A stretch of DNA of 64,000 nucleotides, taken from assembly GCF_014635085.1 (NCBI RefSeq), contig NZ_BMCH01000008.1:96163-160162 (forward strand). Reading direction: 5' to 3'. The stretch comes from Asaia siamensis. GTDB lineage: Bacteria > Pseudomonadota > Alphaproteobacteria > Acetobacterales > Acetobacteraceae. Positions 42,084 to 52,100 of this stretch are shown one piece after another (the stretch's first letter is position 1; each line of letters begins with the position of its first letter). A program made the position numbers and the translations under genes. The notes below the pieces were generated by a model, which was not told the DNA's origin, did no database searches, and worked only from the letters and a program-made list of their open reading frames with translations.

Positions 42084-43133
42084 ATGCTTCGTTCACCGTC
42101 CAGACGTATGTTTTGCCGAAATTCTCTGGCCTTGAGCGCTGCCATTACGAGCTTTGGCGCTTCCAACGCCAGCAGGGCCGCCGCAATCGATCCGGACTGG
42201 GATATCTATAAAAAACAGTTCCTTCTCCCCGAAGGACGAATTGTTGATAATGGCAACAATAATGTTTCCCACTCAGAAGGGCAGGGATATGGGCTGTTTT
42301 TCGCCTCGACCTTCAATGACAAAGAATCTTTCGAAAGCATTCTGAGTTGGACGAAAGATAACCTCAAGCACAAGGACGGAAACCTGCACAGCTGGCGCTG
42401 GGTGCCAGCTATGCCGCATGTTACCGACACCAATAATGCCTCGGATGGTGACCTCATGATTGCCTGGGCGTTGCGTCGTGCGGCGATACTATGGGCGAGG
42501 GAGGACTACGCGGAGCAGGCGCAGGCGATTGTGCAGGAATTAGGCCGGAAGTGCGTTCGAAAGATTGGCAGCAGGCTCGTTCTTTTGCCAGGTGCACGCG
42601 GTTTCGACAGACTCAAGGGTGTGACCGTCAATCTCTCCTATTACAATATTCCGGCACTCGTTCGGGCGGCTAGGCTCGATCCGGCAGGCCCTTGGAACAG
42701 CCTCATTGATGGTGGGCAGCAGCTTGTGCAAAGCAGCCGCTTTGGCCTTTGGGGGCTGCCCCCGGATTGGCTGATGATCGATCGCAAGTCCGAGCGCCTC
42801 ACGCCTGCCTCAGGTTTCCCGCCGCGATTTTCATATGATGCAATTCGGATTCCGCTTTACCTCAAATGGGGCAACCGGATGCCGGCCACCCTGTCGCAGG
42901 CGCTCTACGCCGTAAGCCAGAATTACACGATGAACGGCCTGCCAGGATGGATCGACGTGAAAACCGGAGAGCGCTCCAACTATAACGCGCCGCCCGGCTT
43001 TAGGGCCGTCTATCAGTTCGCGCTGAACGGCCCTGATGCTCTTCCAAAATTGCCAAGCGTCAAGGAGAGCGGTGACTATTACTCGGCTTCGTTGACACTG
43101 CAAGCGCGGATAGCCGCGATGGAGATGGTATAA
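42084..43133 (+). CDS. bcsZ: Endo-beta-1,4-glucanase BcsZ/CMCax (GH8)
   Basis: A 349-residue exported family 8 glycoside hydrolase. The N-terminus (RRMFCRNSLALSAAITSFGAS, cleavage near SRAAA) is a signal peptide, with arginines that could mark a Tat-like signal. Catalytic features are the acid Glu in VSHSEGQGYGLFFA (about residue 63) and the Asp in NASDGDLMIAWAL (about residue 120). In acetic acid bacteria this enzyme (CMCax) trims nascent glucan and is needed for proper cellulose ribbons. It is the first gene of the operon, and the next gene starts on its stop codon (TAATG). Confidence 0.93.
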   Translation: MLRSPSRRMFCRNSLALSAAITSFGASNASRAAAIDPDWDIYKKQFLLPEGRIVDNGNNNVSHSEGQGYGLFFASTFNDKESFESILSWTKDNLKHKDGNLHSWRWVPAMPHVTDTNNASDGDLMIAWALRRAAILWAREDYAEQAQAIVQELGRKCVRKIGSRLVLLPGARGFDRLKGVTVNLSYYNIPALVRAARLDPAGPWNSLIDGGQQLVQSSRFGLWGLPPDWLMIDRKSERLTPASGFPPRFSYDAIRIPLYLKWGNRMPATLSQALYAVSQNYTMNGLPGWIDVKTGERSNYNAPPGFRAVYQFALNGPDALPKLPSVKESGDYYSASLTLQARIAAMEMV

Positions 43134-43612
43134 TGCCAGATAGATTCAGAATTCTTGAAGACTCTTTCGATGGTGAGCCTTCGCCTTCCGGAGAGGAGTA
43201 TCCTGATTTTAATGCATTATCCCGGCTTAGCTCAGAAACCCCGGTAAATGAGACGCAGGAAGCGCCTCTCGATATGGCTCCTGCATCGCAGGGTGCCGAG
43301 CCTTCGCCAGCTCTTGCCAATTTGCTCAACGCAAATGTTGCCAGTAGTTCTACCTTGGCAGCACCCAACGGCGGTAGCGTGACCGGGAAAAGCCTTCCCT
43401 TATCGGGCAGTGCGACGAGCCTCGGTTTCAACAAAAACATCGAATCAACGTCTCTTCGAAAGAACACCTTTCAGGATCCCGCACCGGTGAAGTCGGAAAT
43501 CGCTCTCGCCTGGCGAAAAATGCCCTTGCGAGACGTGTTTGCCACTCTTCGCACCCCTGCCACGGAGCGCGTTGCAGGACAAAATCGATTGCGAGGCATG
43601 TTCCGACGCTGA
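43133..43612 (+). CDS. Short cellulose-complementing (CcpAx/BcsH-like) protein
   Basis: A 159-residue, largely disordered, acidic and Ser/Pro-rich protein whose last 35 residues form a basic helix: MPLRDVFATLRTPATERV followed by RLRGMFRR. That tail resembles the C-terminus of CcpAx of Komagataeibacter as I remember it (a VF.TL....ATE motif then LR...RR), while the middle is far shorter than the usual 350 residues. In Komagataeibacter CcpAx interacts with BcsD and is needed for crystalline cellulose. The position after bcsZ fits. The BcsP/BcsO-type accessory proteins are the alternative. Translation is coupled to bcsZ. Confidence 0.6.
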   Translation: MPDRFRILEDSFDGEPSPSGEEYPDFNALSRLSSETPVNETQEAPLDMAPASQGAEPSPALANLLNANVASSSTLAAPNGGSVTGKSLPLSGSATSLGFNKNIESTSLRKNTFQDPAPVKSEIALAWRKMPLRDVFATLRTPATERVAGQNRLRGMFRR

Positions 43613-43654
43613 AACGTAATTTCCGATATTGTCTGCTGGAAACAAGAAGAATTA

Positions 43655-44425
43655 ATGACACTGATATGTGTGGCCTCCCCAAAGGGCGGCGTTGGAAAAA
43701 CCATGGTAGCGGCACATCTGGCTGATGAAGTCAGGCGCGCGGGTGCGCCCAGAGTGGTGGCAGTCGACCTCGATCCGCAGAATGCGCTTCGACTGCATTT
43801 CGGCATTCCCATGTCGGAACGTTTCGGGATCAGTAGCTGTATCGTTTCGGGACGCCCCTGGATTGAAGCCGCGAAACCGAGCCCTCACGACGTGATCGTT
43901 TATCCGTATGGATCTCAACCGGTCAGGGTGCAGGCCGAGCTTGAGCACGCGCTGCAGCTTCGACCCAGTCTCATTGCCCAGGAAGTATTTGCGCTCTCTC
44001 AGCAGCCGAATACGATTGTCATTGTCGATACATCACCGGGTTATTCTGTCTCTTTTTCGTCTATTCTGCCTGTTGCAGACATGGTCGTGACCGTGATGAC
44101 GCCTGAGGCGTCATGTGTCTCACTGGTGCCTGAGATCCACGCAGGCAGTTGCTACCAGCTCGACGCGACCACACCCCTTCGGTTCGACCATCGCGTCGTT
44201 ATAAATCGCTTCGATCCCATGAACCGGGTCAGTGCCATGGCGATGCCGCAACTGGTCAGACGTTTCGGCCCCATGCTTCTCGGAACGATTTATCGGGATG
44301 AGCATATTGGTGAGGCTTTCGCGAGCCAGAAACTCATCAATCATTACGCACCCCACTCACGTGCGGCTGCAGATCTGGATCGAGTTGGGGCTCAGTTTAT
44401 CCAGCATATCCAGAACCTGCACTGA
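43655..44425 (+). CDS. bcsQ: ParA-like ATPase BcsQ of the cellulose operon
   Basis: A 256-residue MinD/ParA-family ATPase with the deviant Walker A SPKGGVGKT at about residues 8-16, followed by VVAVDLDPQNALRLHFG and VIVDTSPGY (switch II). The later LLGTIYRDEHIGEAFASQKL is typical of BcsQ/YhjQ rather than plasmid ParA. BcsQ localises cellulose secretion to the cell pole in enterobacteria. It lies 15 bases upstream of bcsA and 42 bases after the CcpAx-like gene. It is not part of the classical Komagataeibacter bcsZ-ccpAx-bcsAB-C-D operon, so its presence here is a difference in layout. Confidence 0.85.
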   Translation: MTLICVASPKGGVGKTMVAAHLADEVRRAGAPRVVAVDLDPQNALRLHFGIPMSERFGISSCIVSGRPWIEAAKPSPHDVIVYPYGSQPVRVQAELEHALQLRPSLIAQEVFALSQQPNTIVIVDTSPGYSVSFSSILPVADMVVTVMTPEASCVSLVPEIHAGSCYQLDATTPLRFDHRVVINRFDPMNRVSAMAMPQLVRRFGPMLLGTIYRDEHIGEAFASQKLINHYAPHSRAAADLDRVGAQFIQHIQNLH

Positions 44426-44440
44426 TAGGCGAAAGCTGTA

Positions 44441-45595
44441 ATGAATAATGTGAGAAATGGCATCGCGTTTCTTGAGAACTGGATCGACAGCGCCAGCCGG
44501 TCGCCTTTCAGATCCACTCTCAGAACGTCACTGATTTCAGTGGCGCTGCTTTGCGTCATTCTCGCTGCATTCGTGCATCTTACGCTTGCGAGCCAGACAA
44601 TCGTCTGTTTCATCGGTATCGGCCTGTTTCTGTATATCAATCGCTATCCTGGCCCCCGTGCGACGCTGGCATTGAAGGGGCTATCGATCATCGTCTCGCT
44701 CAGATACCTGAGCTGGCGCCTTACCGAGACGCTGAATTTCAGCTCCTGGACACAGACCGTGCTTGGCACGATCCTTGTCACAGCCGAGATATACGCGTTC
44801 ATCATGCTCATTCTGAGCTATTTTCAGTCCCTTCATCCGTTGCGAAGGCAGGTAGCCCCTCTGCCGAGCGATACGGCGTCATGGCCTAGCGTCGATATCT
44901 ATATCCCGACATATAACGAAGAGTTGCGGATTGTAAGGCAGACAGTTCTGGCAGCGATGGGGATCGACTGGCCTAATGACCGCATCAATGTCTATATTCT
45001 GGACGACGGCCATCGCGATGAGTTTCGTGAGTTCGCAGAATCCTGCGGCGCTGGCTATATTGCGCGCTCAGAGCATACGCACGCAAAGGCGGGCAATCTC
45101 AATCATGCGATGACCTTGACCAAGGGCGATCTCATTGCGATTTTTGACTGCGATCACATAGCCAAGCGTAACTTTCTTATCGAGACCGTGGGTCCATTCA
45201 TGACCGATGAGCGTCTCGCGCTGATACAGACACCGCATCATTTCTATTCGCCCGATCCGTTTCAGCGCAATTTTTCCCACGGCGCCTTCGTGCCACCGGA
45301 AGGCAATCTTTTCTATGGCTTGATCCAGGACGGGAATGATTTCTGGAACGCAACCTTCTTTTGTGGCTCCTGCGCTGTAATCCGTCGAAGTGCCTTGCAG
45401 GAAATCGGGGGGGGTCGCGATCGAGACGGTGACGGAAGACATGCATACCGCGCTGAAACTGCAGCGGAGGGGATGGTCTACCGCCTATCTCGCAAAACCA
45501 TTGGCTGCTGGGCTGGCAACCGAGCGCCTTATTCTGCATGTGGGCCAGCGCATGCGCTGGGCTCGCGGCATGTTGCAGATATTTCGTCTCGATAA
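44441..45595 (+). CDS. bcsA: Cellulose synthase BcsA part of AcsAB fusion, 5' frame (frameshifted)
   Basis: The 5' frame encodes the N-terminal membrane segments and the first half of the GT2 domain: SVDIYIPTYNEELRIV (about residue 150), ILDDGHRDEF, HAKAGNLNHAM and FDCDH (about residue 230), so the UDP and first metal-binding aspartates are present. Real homology ends at ALQEIGG (residue 324); the remaining 60 residues of this frame look out-of-frame (GRDRDGDGRHAYRAE...). The run of eight G at 45407-45414 puts translation one base off. As read, the product lacks the catalytic TED, the QRMRW motif, the PilZ domain and all of BcsB, and would be inactive. Confidence 0.9.
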   Translation: MNNVRNGIAFLENWIDSASRSPFRSTLRTSLISVALLCVILAAFVHLTLASQTIVCFIGIGLFLYINRYPGPRATLALKGLSIIVSLRYLSWRLTETLNFSSWTQTVLGTILVTAEIYAFIMLILSYFQSLHPLRRQVAPLPSDTASWPSVDIYIPTYNEELRIVRQTVLAAMGIDWPNDRINVYILDDGHRDEFREFAESCGAGYIARSEHTHAKAGNLNHAMTLTKGDLIAIFDCDHIAKRNFLIETVGPFMTDERLALIQTPHHFYSPDPFQRNFSHGAFVPPEGNLFYGLIQDGNDFWNATFFCGSCAVIRRSALQEIGGGRDRDGDGRHAYRAETAAEGMVYRLSRKTIGCWAGNRAPYSACGPAHALGSRHVADISSR

Positions 45596-48500
45596 CCCGC
45601 TCATGGGCCCGGGCCTCGATTTTGCACAGCGCCTTTGCTATTTCGCTGCTATTGCGAGCTTTCTTTTTGCCATACCGCGGCTGATCTTTCTCGTCGCCCC
45701 CATGGCGTATCTTCTGTTCAGCCAGACACTCATTGATGCGTCGCCTTTTGCGATCGCTGTCTATGCTGTGCCGCATCTGGTTCACAGTGTCCTGACCTCT
45801 GCCCGCACCAACAAGAACTGGCGTTATTCACTCTGGAGCGAGGTTTATGAAACGACGCTTGCGCCATTTCTTGCCCGTGTCACTGTCATGACCTTGCTCT
45901 TTCCCAGAAGGGGCAAGTTCAATGTCACCGAAAAAGGCGGGATTCTGGATCGGTCTTATCTCGACTGGAGCGCCATTTATCCGAACGTCTATCTGGTTAT
46001 CGCTCTTCTGGCGGGTTTCGGCTTTGGAGTTTTCCGTCTGCTGCACAACCACAACGATTACATTGTCACAAACGCTCTGACGATGAATATTGTCTGGATC
46101 TCGATCAGTATTGTTATCGTGCTCGCCGCGATATCGATCGGGCGAGAATCCATGCAGGTTCGCAGATCGCCGCGCGTGAACATCAGCATGCCGGTCACGG
46201 TTCGTGCGGAAGACGGTCGTCTGTTCGACTACGTGTCTGAGAATTTCTCCTACGGAGGGTGCCTTATGCACGGTGCGGCAACCGACGTTCCGTTCGCCAA
46301 AGCGGGGAATGTCAATGTGTTCGTCAAGGATATGGCAGAGACCTATAATCTTCCGGCGTCGATCGTACGCGTGTCGGAAGCGGGTAGTCTGGCGCTTCGC
46401 TGGGCGCCTACCACAATATTGCAGGAAGCCCAGATCATTCGCGTCACCTTCGGGCGTCTGGATGCATGGCATAACTGGGCCGACTACAAGCCAGACAGTC
46501 TACTCCGTTCCATTATTCTGATTTTGCGCAGCATTCTCGATTTGCTGAATCCAGCGACCTTTCATCAGAGAAAGCCTAATACCGTGCTCAAGGGTCGTGT
46601 CATACAACCAGTGCCTCAGAAAACTGCCGTGCTCGTTCGTCCCAAAGCTGGCATGTTACAGGTCTTGCCGTATCTGCTTTTTGCGACGGCTTTTGGCGCC
46701 GTGCCTCAGGCCTGTGCGCAGGAAAACCCGGCGGATCTGCCGCTCCCAAGTGCCGTTCGCGCGGCGCCAACGCCAAGCGCCTCTGCGATTGCCGGTTCCG
46801 TTGACCCCGGCACGACCGGGCAGGGGGCGTTACACGTTGTCGCGCCATCGAAAAGTCAGGAGCCGCAGGCCGCTGTCCCGGCCGCTCCTGCGTCCGAGCC
46901 GGTCATTGCCGATTCTTCGGGCAACAATGTCGCCGCGCCCGTTGCACCGGAACTGGAAAATGCCAGAACGACGTCATGGAGTTTCAAGCAACTTCGCAGC
47001 GCCGACACTCTGATCATGACTCCATGGATACCGATTCAGGGGCTCAATTTCGGCGTGGCACCTACTGAAGTCGTAACGGCGGCGACCCTGTCACTGCACG
47101 GCTCGCTTTCACCGGATATGCTGCCAGCCGGCAGTGGCGTCACGATTTTTCTTAATGACCAGTTTGTTGGAGTGATCCATCCCGACAAAGCGAATCCGCA
47201 ATTTGGGCCGCTGAACTTTCCGGTCAATCCTCTCTTTTTCAAAGAGCGCAACGTCCTGACTTTCCACTTTGCTGGACAGTACACGCTGAGCTGCGGAGAC
47301 CAGACGAGTTCAGTCCTTTGGGCGAAAATATTGGGGCAATCGACACTCTCGATCACCTCGGCCCCGCTGCCCCCCGCCCGCGATCTCGCGGCCTTGCCTG
47401 CGCCCTTCTTCAACGATGCCATATTGACGCCGTTGCGCGTGCCCTTCGTTCTGTCTCGTCAGAGCAGCCAGCACACACTTGAGGCTTCCGCAGTTATTGC
47501 GTCCTGGTTCGGGGCGCTCAGTAACTATCGCGGCGCAAGCTTCCCTGTGATGGCGCAGATGCCGCCATCTGGAAACGCAGTGCTGGTTGGCCCAGCCGAT
47601 GCCATCGGAGAGTACCTTGCGGGGGAAGCGCCCATCAATGGGCCGACCATTCTAGAAAAACTCAATCCTAATGACCCCTTCGGCGCCGTGCTGATCGTGA
47701 CTGGTCGCACAGATGAAGACGTTTCCTCGGCTGCGCGCTCGCTGGTGTTCGGCAGTAGCGGTTTTCCTCATGCCTCTCGCATAGCGGCTCCGGCTGTTAC
47801 CGCCGCTGTGCGGCACCCATTCGATGCGCCGGCTTTCATCACACGCACTCAGCCGGTCCGCATAGGCGACCTCGTATCCCTCTCTTCGCTGCAGGGTTAC
47901 GGGTATGTGCCCGGAACAATCTCGGTTCCCTTCCGCACTACTCCCGATATCTACACATGGCGCGATCGCCCGCTGACGATGCACTTCACGGTTCGCGGTC
48001 CGCTGGGTACCGAAATCGATAAGAAACGCTCTCATGTCGATGTCAGCGTCAACGGGATCTATCTCAAAAGCGTCTCTCTCGCACCGCCTTCGGATATTCC
48101 GGAATGGCTGAGGCATTTCTGGCCTGATGCGTCCCGAGCACAGTCTGCCTCAGTATCTATCCCGGTATGGACGCTCTACGGCGCAAATACTTTGGGTTTC
48201 TACCTCGAAGGACGCCCTCTGGGGCGGCGCGACTGCAGCGGTATGACACAGGATCTCAGAATGAGTATCGATCCGGATTCGGTGATCGATTTGAGCCGTG
48301 CCTATCATTATACGACGCTCCCGAACCTGGCCTATTTCGCGAATTCCGGTTTCCCGTTCACACGTATGGCCGATCTGTCGGATACAGCCATCGTTATTCC
48401 TGCGTCTCCCAATGAGGGCACGGATACGGCCTTTCTGGATCTCATGGGTATGATGGGGGCAATAACCAATTATCCTGTGTCCGGAGTGTCGGTGCTGCAC

Positions 48501-49109
48501 AGCAACGCTGTGGCTGAAAATGAAACGCGCAATCTCATCGTTATGGACACGGTGACAGGCTCCCCGGCCGTGGAGCGTTTCCTGCGCGGAACGCCTTACA
48601 GTTTCAGCGGCGGCACGCTCAATTACACCAGTTCGATGCTGCTGGAGCCATTTCGCCTTCTGTCGCGCAGTCTGAGCAGCGCGTCGCCAACCGAAGTGGC
48701 CACGCCATTGCGCACGCTCAACGCGACGACGTCGCTGAGTGACGGTGGCGCCATAATTGAACGTCGCTCGCCGTTTTCAAATGATGCGACCATGCTGCTG
48801 ATGCTGAGCGAAAACCCGCAAGGGCTTGAACGTCTCGTTCAGACGATGCGCGATCCGAGAATGCAGCCCACGATTCAGGGTGATCTGTCGATCGTCAACG
48901 GTAGCCATGTTCTGGCAACGCGTAACCTGCCGACCTATGCGGTCGGATCGCTGCCCTTCTGGTTCTGGCCAGACCTCTACCTTGGTGACCATCCTTTCCG
49001 GGTTATCTTGCTGGCTGTGATCGGGGTTGGGCTTGGGGTACTAATTCTCTTCCGTGTTCTGACGTCTCACGCGAGGCGCCGCGCTAGGGAGATCCAGCGT
49101 GACAAATAA
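45390..49109 (+). CDS. bcsB: Cellulose synthase BcsA C-terminus fused to BcsB, 3' frame
   Basis: Homology starts at VAIETVTEDMHTALKLQRRGW (45414); the first eight residues are not real. Removing one G joins this to the upstream frame as IGG-VAIETVTED, giving a fusion of about 1555 residues, the usual AcsAB length. The frame holds the catalytic TED, QRMRW (the QxxRW motif), more membrane segments, and a PilZ domain with both c-di-GMP motifs, RRSPR and NFSYGG. BcsB follows, starting about residue 420 of this frame with a hydrophobic segment ending ACAQ, then carbohydrate-binding and flavodoxin-like domains and a final membrane anchor (FRVILLAVIGVGLGVLILFRV). BcsB guides the glucan through the periplasm. 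The bcsC start overlaps the stop by 11 bases. Confidence 0.93.
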   Translation: MPCRKSGGVAIETVTEDMHTALKLQRRGWSTAYLAKPLAAGLATERLILHVGQRMRWARGMLQIFRLDNPLMGPGLDFAQRLCYFAAIASFLFAIPRLIFLVAPMAYLLFSQTLIDASPFAIAVYAVPHLVHSVLTSARTNKNWRYSLWSEVYETTLAPFLARVTVMTLLFPRRGKFNVTEKGGILDRSYLDWSAIYPNVYLVIALLAGFGFGVFRLLHNHNDYIVTNALTMNIVWISISIVIVLAAISIGRESMQVRRSPRVNISMPVTVRAEDGRLFDYVSENFSYGGCLMHGAATDVPFAKAGNVNVFVKDMAETYNLPASIVRVSEAGSLALRWAPTTILQEAQIIRVTFGRLDAWHNWADYKPDSLLRSIILILRSILDLLNPATFHQRKPNTVLKGRVIQPVPQKTAVLVRPKAGMLQVLPYLLFATAFGAVPQACAQENPADLPLPSAVRAAPTPSASAIAGSVDPGTTGQGALHVVAPSKSQEPQAAVPAAPASEPVIADSSGNNVAAPVAPELENARTTSWSFKQLRSADTLIMTPWIPIQGLNFGVAPTEVVTAATLSLHGSLSPDMLPAGSGVTIFLNDQFVGVIHPDKANPQFGPLNFPVNPLFFKERNVLTFHFAGQYTLSCGDQTSSVLWAKILGQSTLSITSAPLPPARDLAALPAPFFNDAILTPLRVPFVLSRQSSQHTLEASAVIASWFGALSNYRGASFPVMAQMPPSGNAVLVGPADAIGEYLAGEAPINGPTILEKLNPNDPFGAVLIVTGRTDEDVSSAARSLVFGSSGFPHASRIAAPAVTAAVRHPFDAPAFITRTQPVRIGDLVSLSSLQGYGYVPGTISVPFRTTPDIYTWRDRPLTMHFTVRGPLGTEIDKKRSHVDVSVNGIYLKSVSLAPPSDIPEWLRHFWPDASRAQSASVSIPVWTLYGANTLGFYLEGRPLGRRDCSGMTQDLRMSIDPDSVIDLSRAYHYTTLPNLAYFANSGFPFTRMADLSDTAIVIPASPNEGTDTAFLDLMGMMGAITNYPVSGVSVLHSNAVAENETRNLIVMDTVTGSPAVERFLRGTPYSFSGGTLNYTSSMLLEPFRLLSRSLSSASPTEVATPLRTLNATTSLSDGGAIIERRSPFSNDATMLLMLSENPQGLERLVQTMRDPRMQPTIQGDLSIVNGSHVLATRNLPTYAVGSLPFWFWPDLYLGDHPFRVILLAVIGVGLGVLILFRVLTSHARRRAREIQRDK
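45407..45414 (+). repeat. Run of eight G in bcsA coding sequence
   Basis: Eight consecutive G after GAAATC and before TCGCGA. Seven would keep the fused frame (ATC GGG GGG GTC GCG); eight breaks it. Such a run is prone to slippage in replication, transcription or sequencing. Confidence 0.9.
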
Positions 49110-52100
49110 ATTTCGACGCGCCCGTATGGCGCTACCGACCATCGCCTGCACGCTTGCTGTTCACGCCCACGCCGCCCCCCAGGGTGATGCCGCTCCTGTT
49201 CCAAACGGGGGGCAGGAATCCTCTCAACCTGCTCGTGTTCTCCAGCCTTCCGATAACAGCCGCATCGTGCCCTCCGTCATTCGGCGCGCGCGATACTGGC
49301 TTGAGCATGATCGTATCGATGACGCACGCATTGCCCTGAACCAGGCGATACAACTGGCGCCGAACGACCCTGATGTGCTCGCCCTCCAGGGCCAGATGAG
49401 CTTGAGAGATGGTGATATCGCGTCAGCCCACAAGATCATGAAGCAGATCAGGGATCAGAACACGGATCCTGATGCCGGCCGTCTGCTCGATATGGATCTG
49501 CAGGCGCGCTCGGCACCGGGAGCCGACATCCAGAATGCGCGCGAGCTTGCGCGCAAAGGCGCGACGGCGCAGGCCGCGGCTGCCTATATCAAGGCATTTC
49601 CGGACCGGCCGCCGGCGCTTTATGCGCTGGAATATTACCGCACTCTTGCGGGTGTTCCCGACCAGCGTAGCAAGGCGCAGCAGGGGCTTGCAAAGCTTGT
49701 CCGGACATCGCCCGACAATATCGAGTACCAGATCGCCTATGCTCAATCACTGGTTTGGGATGAGGAAACCCGGGTAGCAGGGATAAAACGCTTCGAAGCT
49801 CTGGCCAAAATGCCTGGCCTGGCTGAGAATCAGAAGCAGCAGATCAATGGTACAACCAGGCAGTCAGTACTGTGGCTGCCCGCAACCAAGGCATCCGATC
49901 CCGTAATCAGTGACTATCTTGTTTCCCATCCGGAAGACAAGGATATCCAGGCATTGCGCGGGCGTGCCATTTCCGGTCTGACCCGCCCCGACGAACTGGC
50001 TCGCCAGAGGGGGTGGGACGCCCTGCGTGAAAATAATCTGTCGGGCGCAGAAGCCGCGTTTCGTCAGTCACTGACCCTTTCTCCCAACGATGCCGATACG
50101 CTTGGCGGGCTTGGCGTAACCTTGTTGCGTCTTAAACGTGATGCCGAAGCAAAGACCTTTCTCGATCGGGCAATAGCAGCCGATCCTGCCTCTGCCGACC
50201 GCTGGCGCGCTGCCTCCAATGGGGCAGTGTTGAGTGATACCTATGCGAAGGCGAATTACCTTTTCGCCAAAGAGCGCTATACGGAGACACTCGCCCTCAT
50301 CAATCCGCTGATTGCGCGATCACCGCAGCAATCCTGGCTACGGGCCATGCGCGCCGATATTCTCGAGCGGACCGGTCGTCGCGACGACGCCATTGCTGCC
50401 TATCGTGATCTGGTGAGAACGGCTCCCGGCAATGTCTCCTATCGTGAGCGTCTGGTCCGCGCCCTGATCGAGGATCGGCAATTCGACGAAGCGAGAACGA
50501 TGCTGGAGCAGAGTCCGATAGCGAATGCCCAGCTTCGGGCTCTTTTATACGACACCGAAGCGGCTCAGGCACCGAGCAAGGCTGAGCGTCTGATGGTCAT
50601 GCAGAGAGCTGATCGCGACAACGCGCTTTCGCCATGGTCCCGCCTCCACTATGCGCAGGCTCTGCTTTCGGAAAACCGGCGTCGTGACGCGGATGACGTT
50701 ATGGCACCGCTGGTTCAGGAAGCATCGGCAAACGACAGCCAGGCGGTGGCGGCAGCCTTGTTTTATTCTGCTCAGACCGGCGACCTGCAATCGGTTCGAC
50801 GCCTGAGGCCGCTTCTTTCTGAAAAGGCCATGACGCCTGAACTCCGCGCTGTCTTGCGAAGTGCTGCGTTTCGCGAGGATATGGCCAATGCACCGGCTGA
50901 TCGCGACGCAGCGCGGTTCTATTTTGCGCATCTGCTCGATAGCGACGACCCCGATGGATCACTCACTCAGCAGGCAGCGATCATGCTTTATGATCGGGGA
51001 GATGCCACCGGTGCAGCGCAGTTGCTGACAATCCAGATGAGCCGCATGAGCGCTGGCATGACGCAAGCTCAGGAGCTCGCTTATGCCGGAGCCTTTCTCC
51101 ATATGCATGATCTGGAGAGAGCACGCCGTCTGATCGCCTCCGCCAGAGCGAGGCCGCTCACGTTAGAGCAAGAGGCATTGCTCACTCAACTTGATACGAG
51201 CCTCGCCGTATCGACGTCTGATCGCCTGAATGAGCGGGGTGACCGGGCAAAGGCCTATGAGGCTCTCGCGCCAGCGCTCAATCGTGCCAGCCCTCCGGTT
51301 GCGGCGAACCTCGCTCTGGCGCGGCTTTACAGTTCCGGCGGACAGAATGCGCAGGCCTATCAGATCAATCTGCAGGCCGTGCAACATGACCCTGCGGATC
51401 TCGATGCCCGCCTCGCCCTCATCGAGACTGTCATAGCGATGCACCGCTATGCTGAAGCAAGCGGCTATGTGCAGCAGATGAACGCGATCGCGCCGACAGA
51501 CCCGAGGAGCTGGTACGCAGCTGCCCAGCTCGACAGGGCAAGAGGGAATATCCGTGCAGCCGTGCGCGAGCTGGCTCAGGCAAGGCTGCTCAGGATCGAG
51601 CAGCTTTCCCCGGGCCCGAATGCGGGTTATCGAAGCAACAACCCCTTTGCTGCAGAAGATGCCACGCTCGCGACGAATGATACGGATCTCCTGATCCGGC
51701 GTGTGGATGGCGATTTAAACGAGATCACTGACTCGCTTGCAGCCTCGGTCAACATCACCCCGGGTATCGATACGCGATCGGGCTCAGGGTTGAGCGGTCT
51801 TAACAATGTGACGGCAGATGTTTCTGGCAGACTGCCTCTAGGTACCGGGCATCTCACATTGGGCGCTACGCCGACTTTCTTGAGTAGCCGTTCCTACAAT
51901 TCCGGAGATACCACCGGGCCGAGCTATATCGGTTATAACCCTCTCGCTGCTGTGAAGGGCGGGGCGCTCAATCAGCGTAGCTCGTTCAATGCCACAGGTG
52001 TCGCGCTGAGTGCTGCCTACGATTGGCGCTGGCTGCATCTGGATGTCGGAAGCTCGCCGCTCGGCTTTGCGGTCAATAATATCCTGGGTGGCGTCAAATT

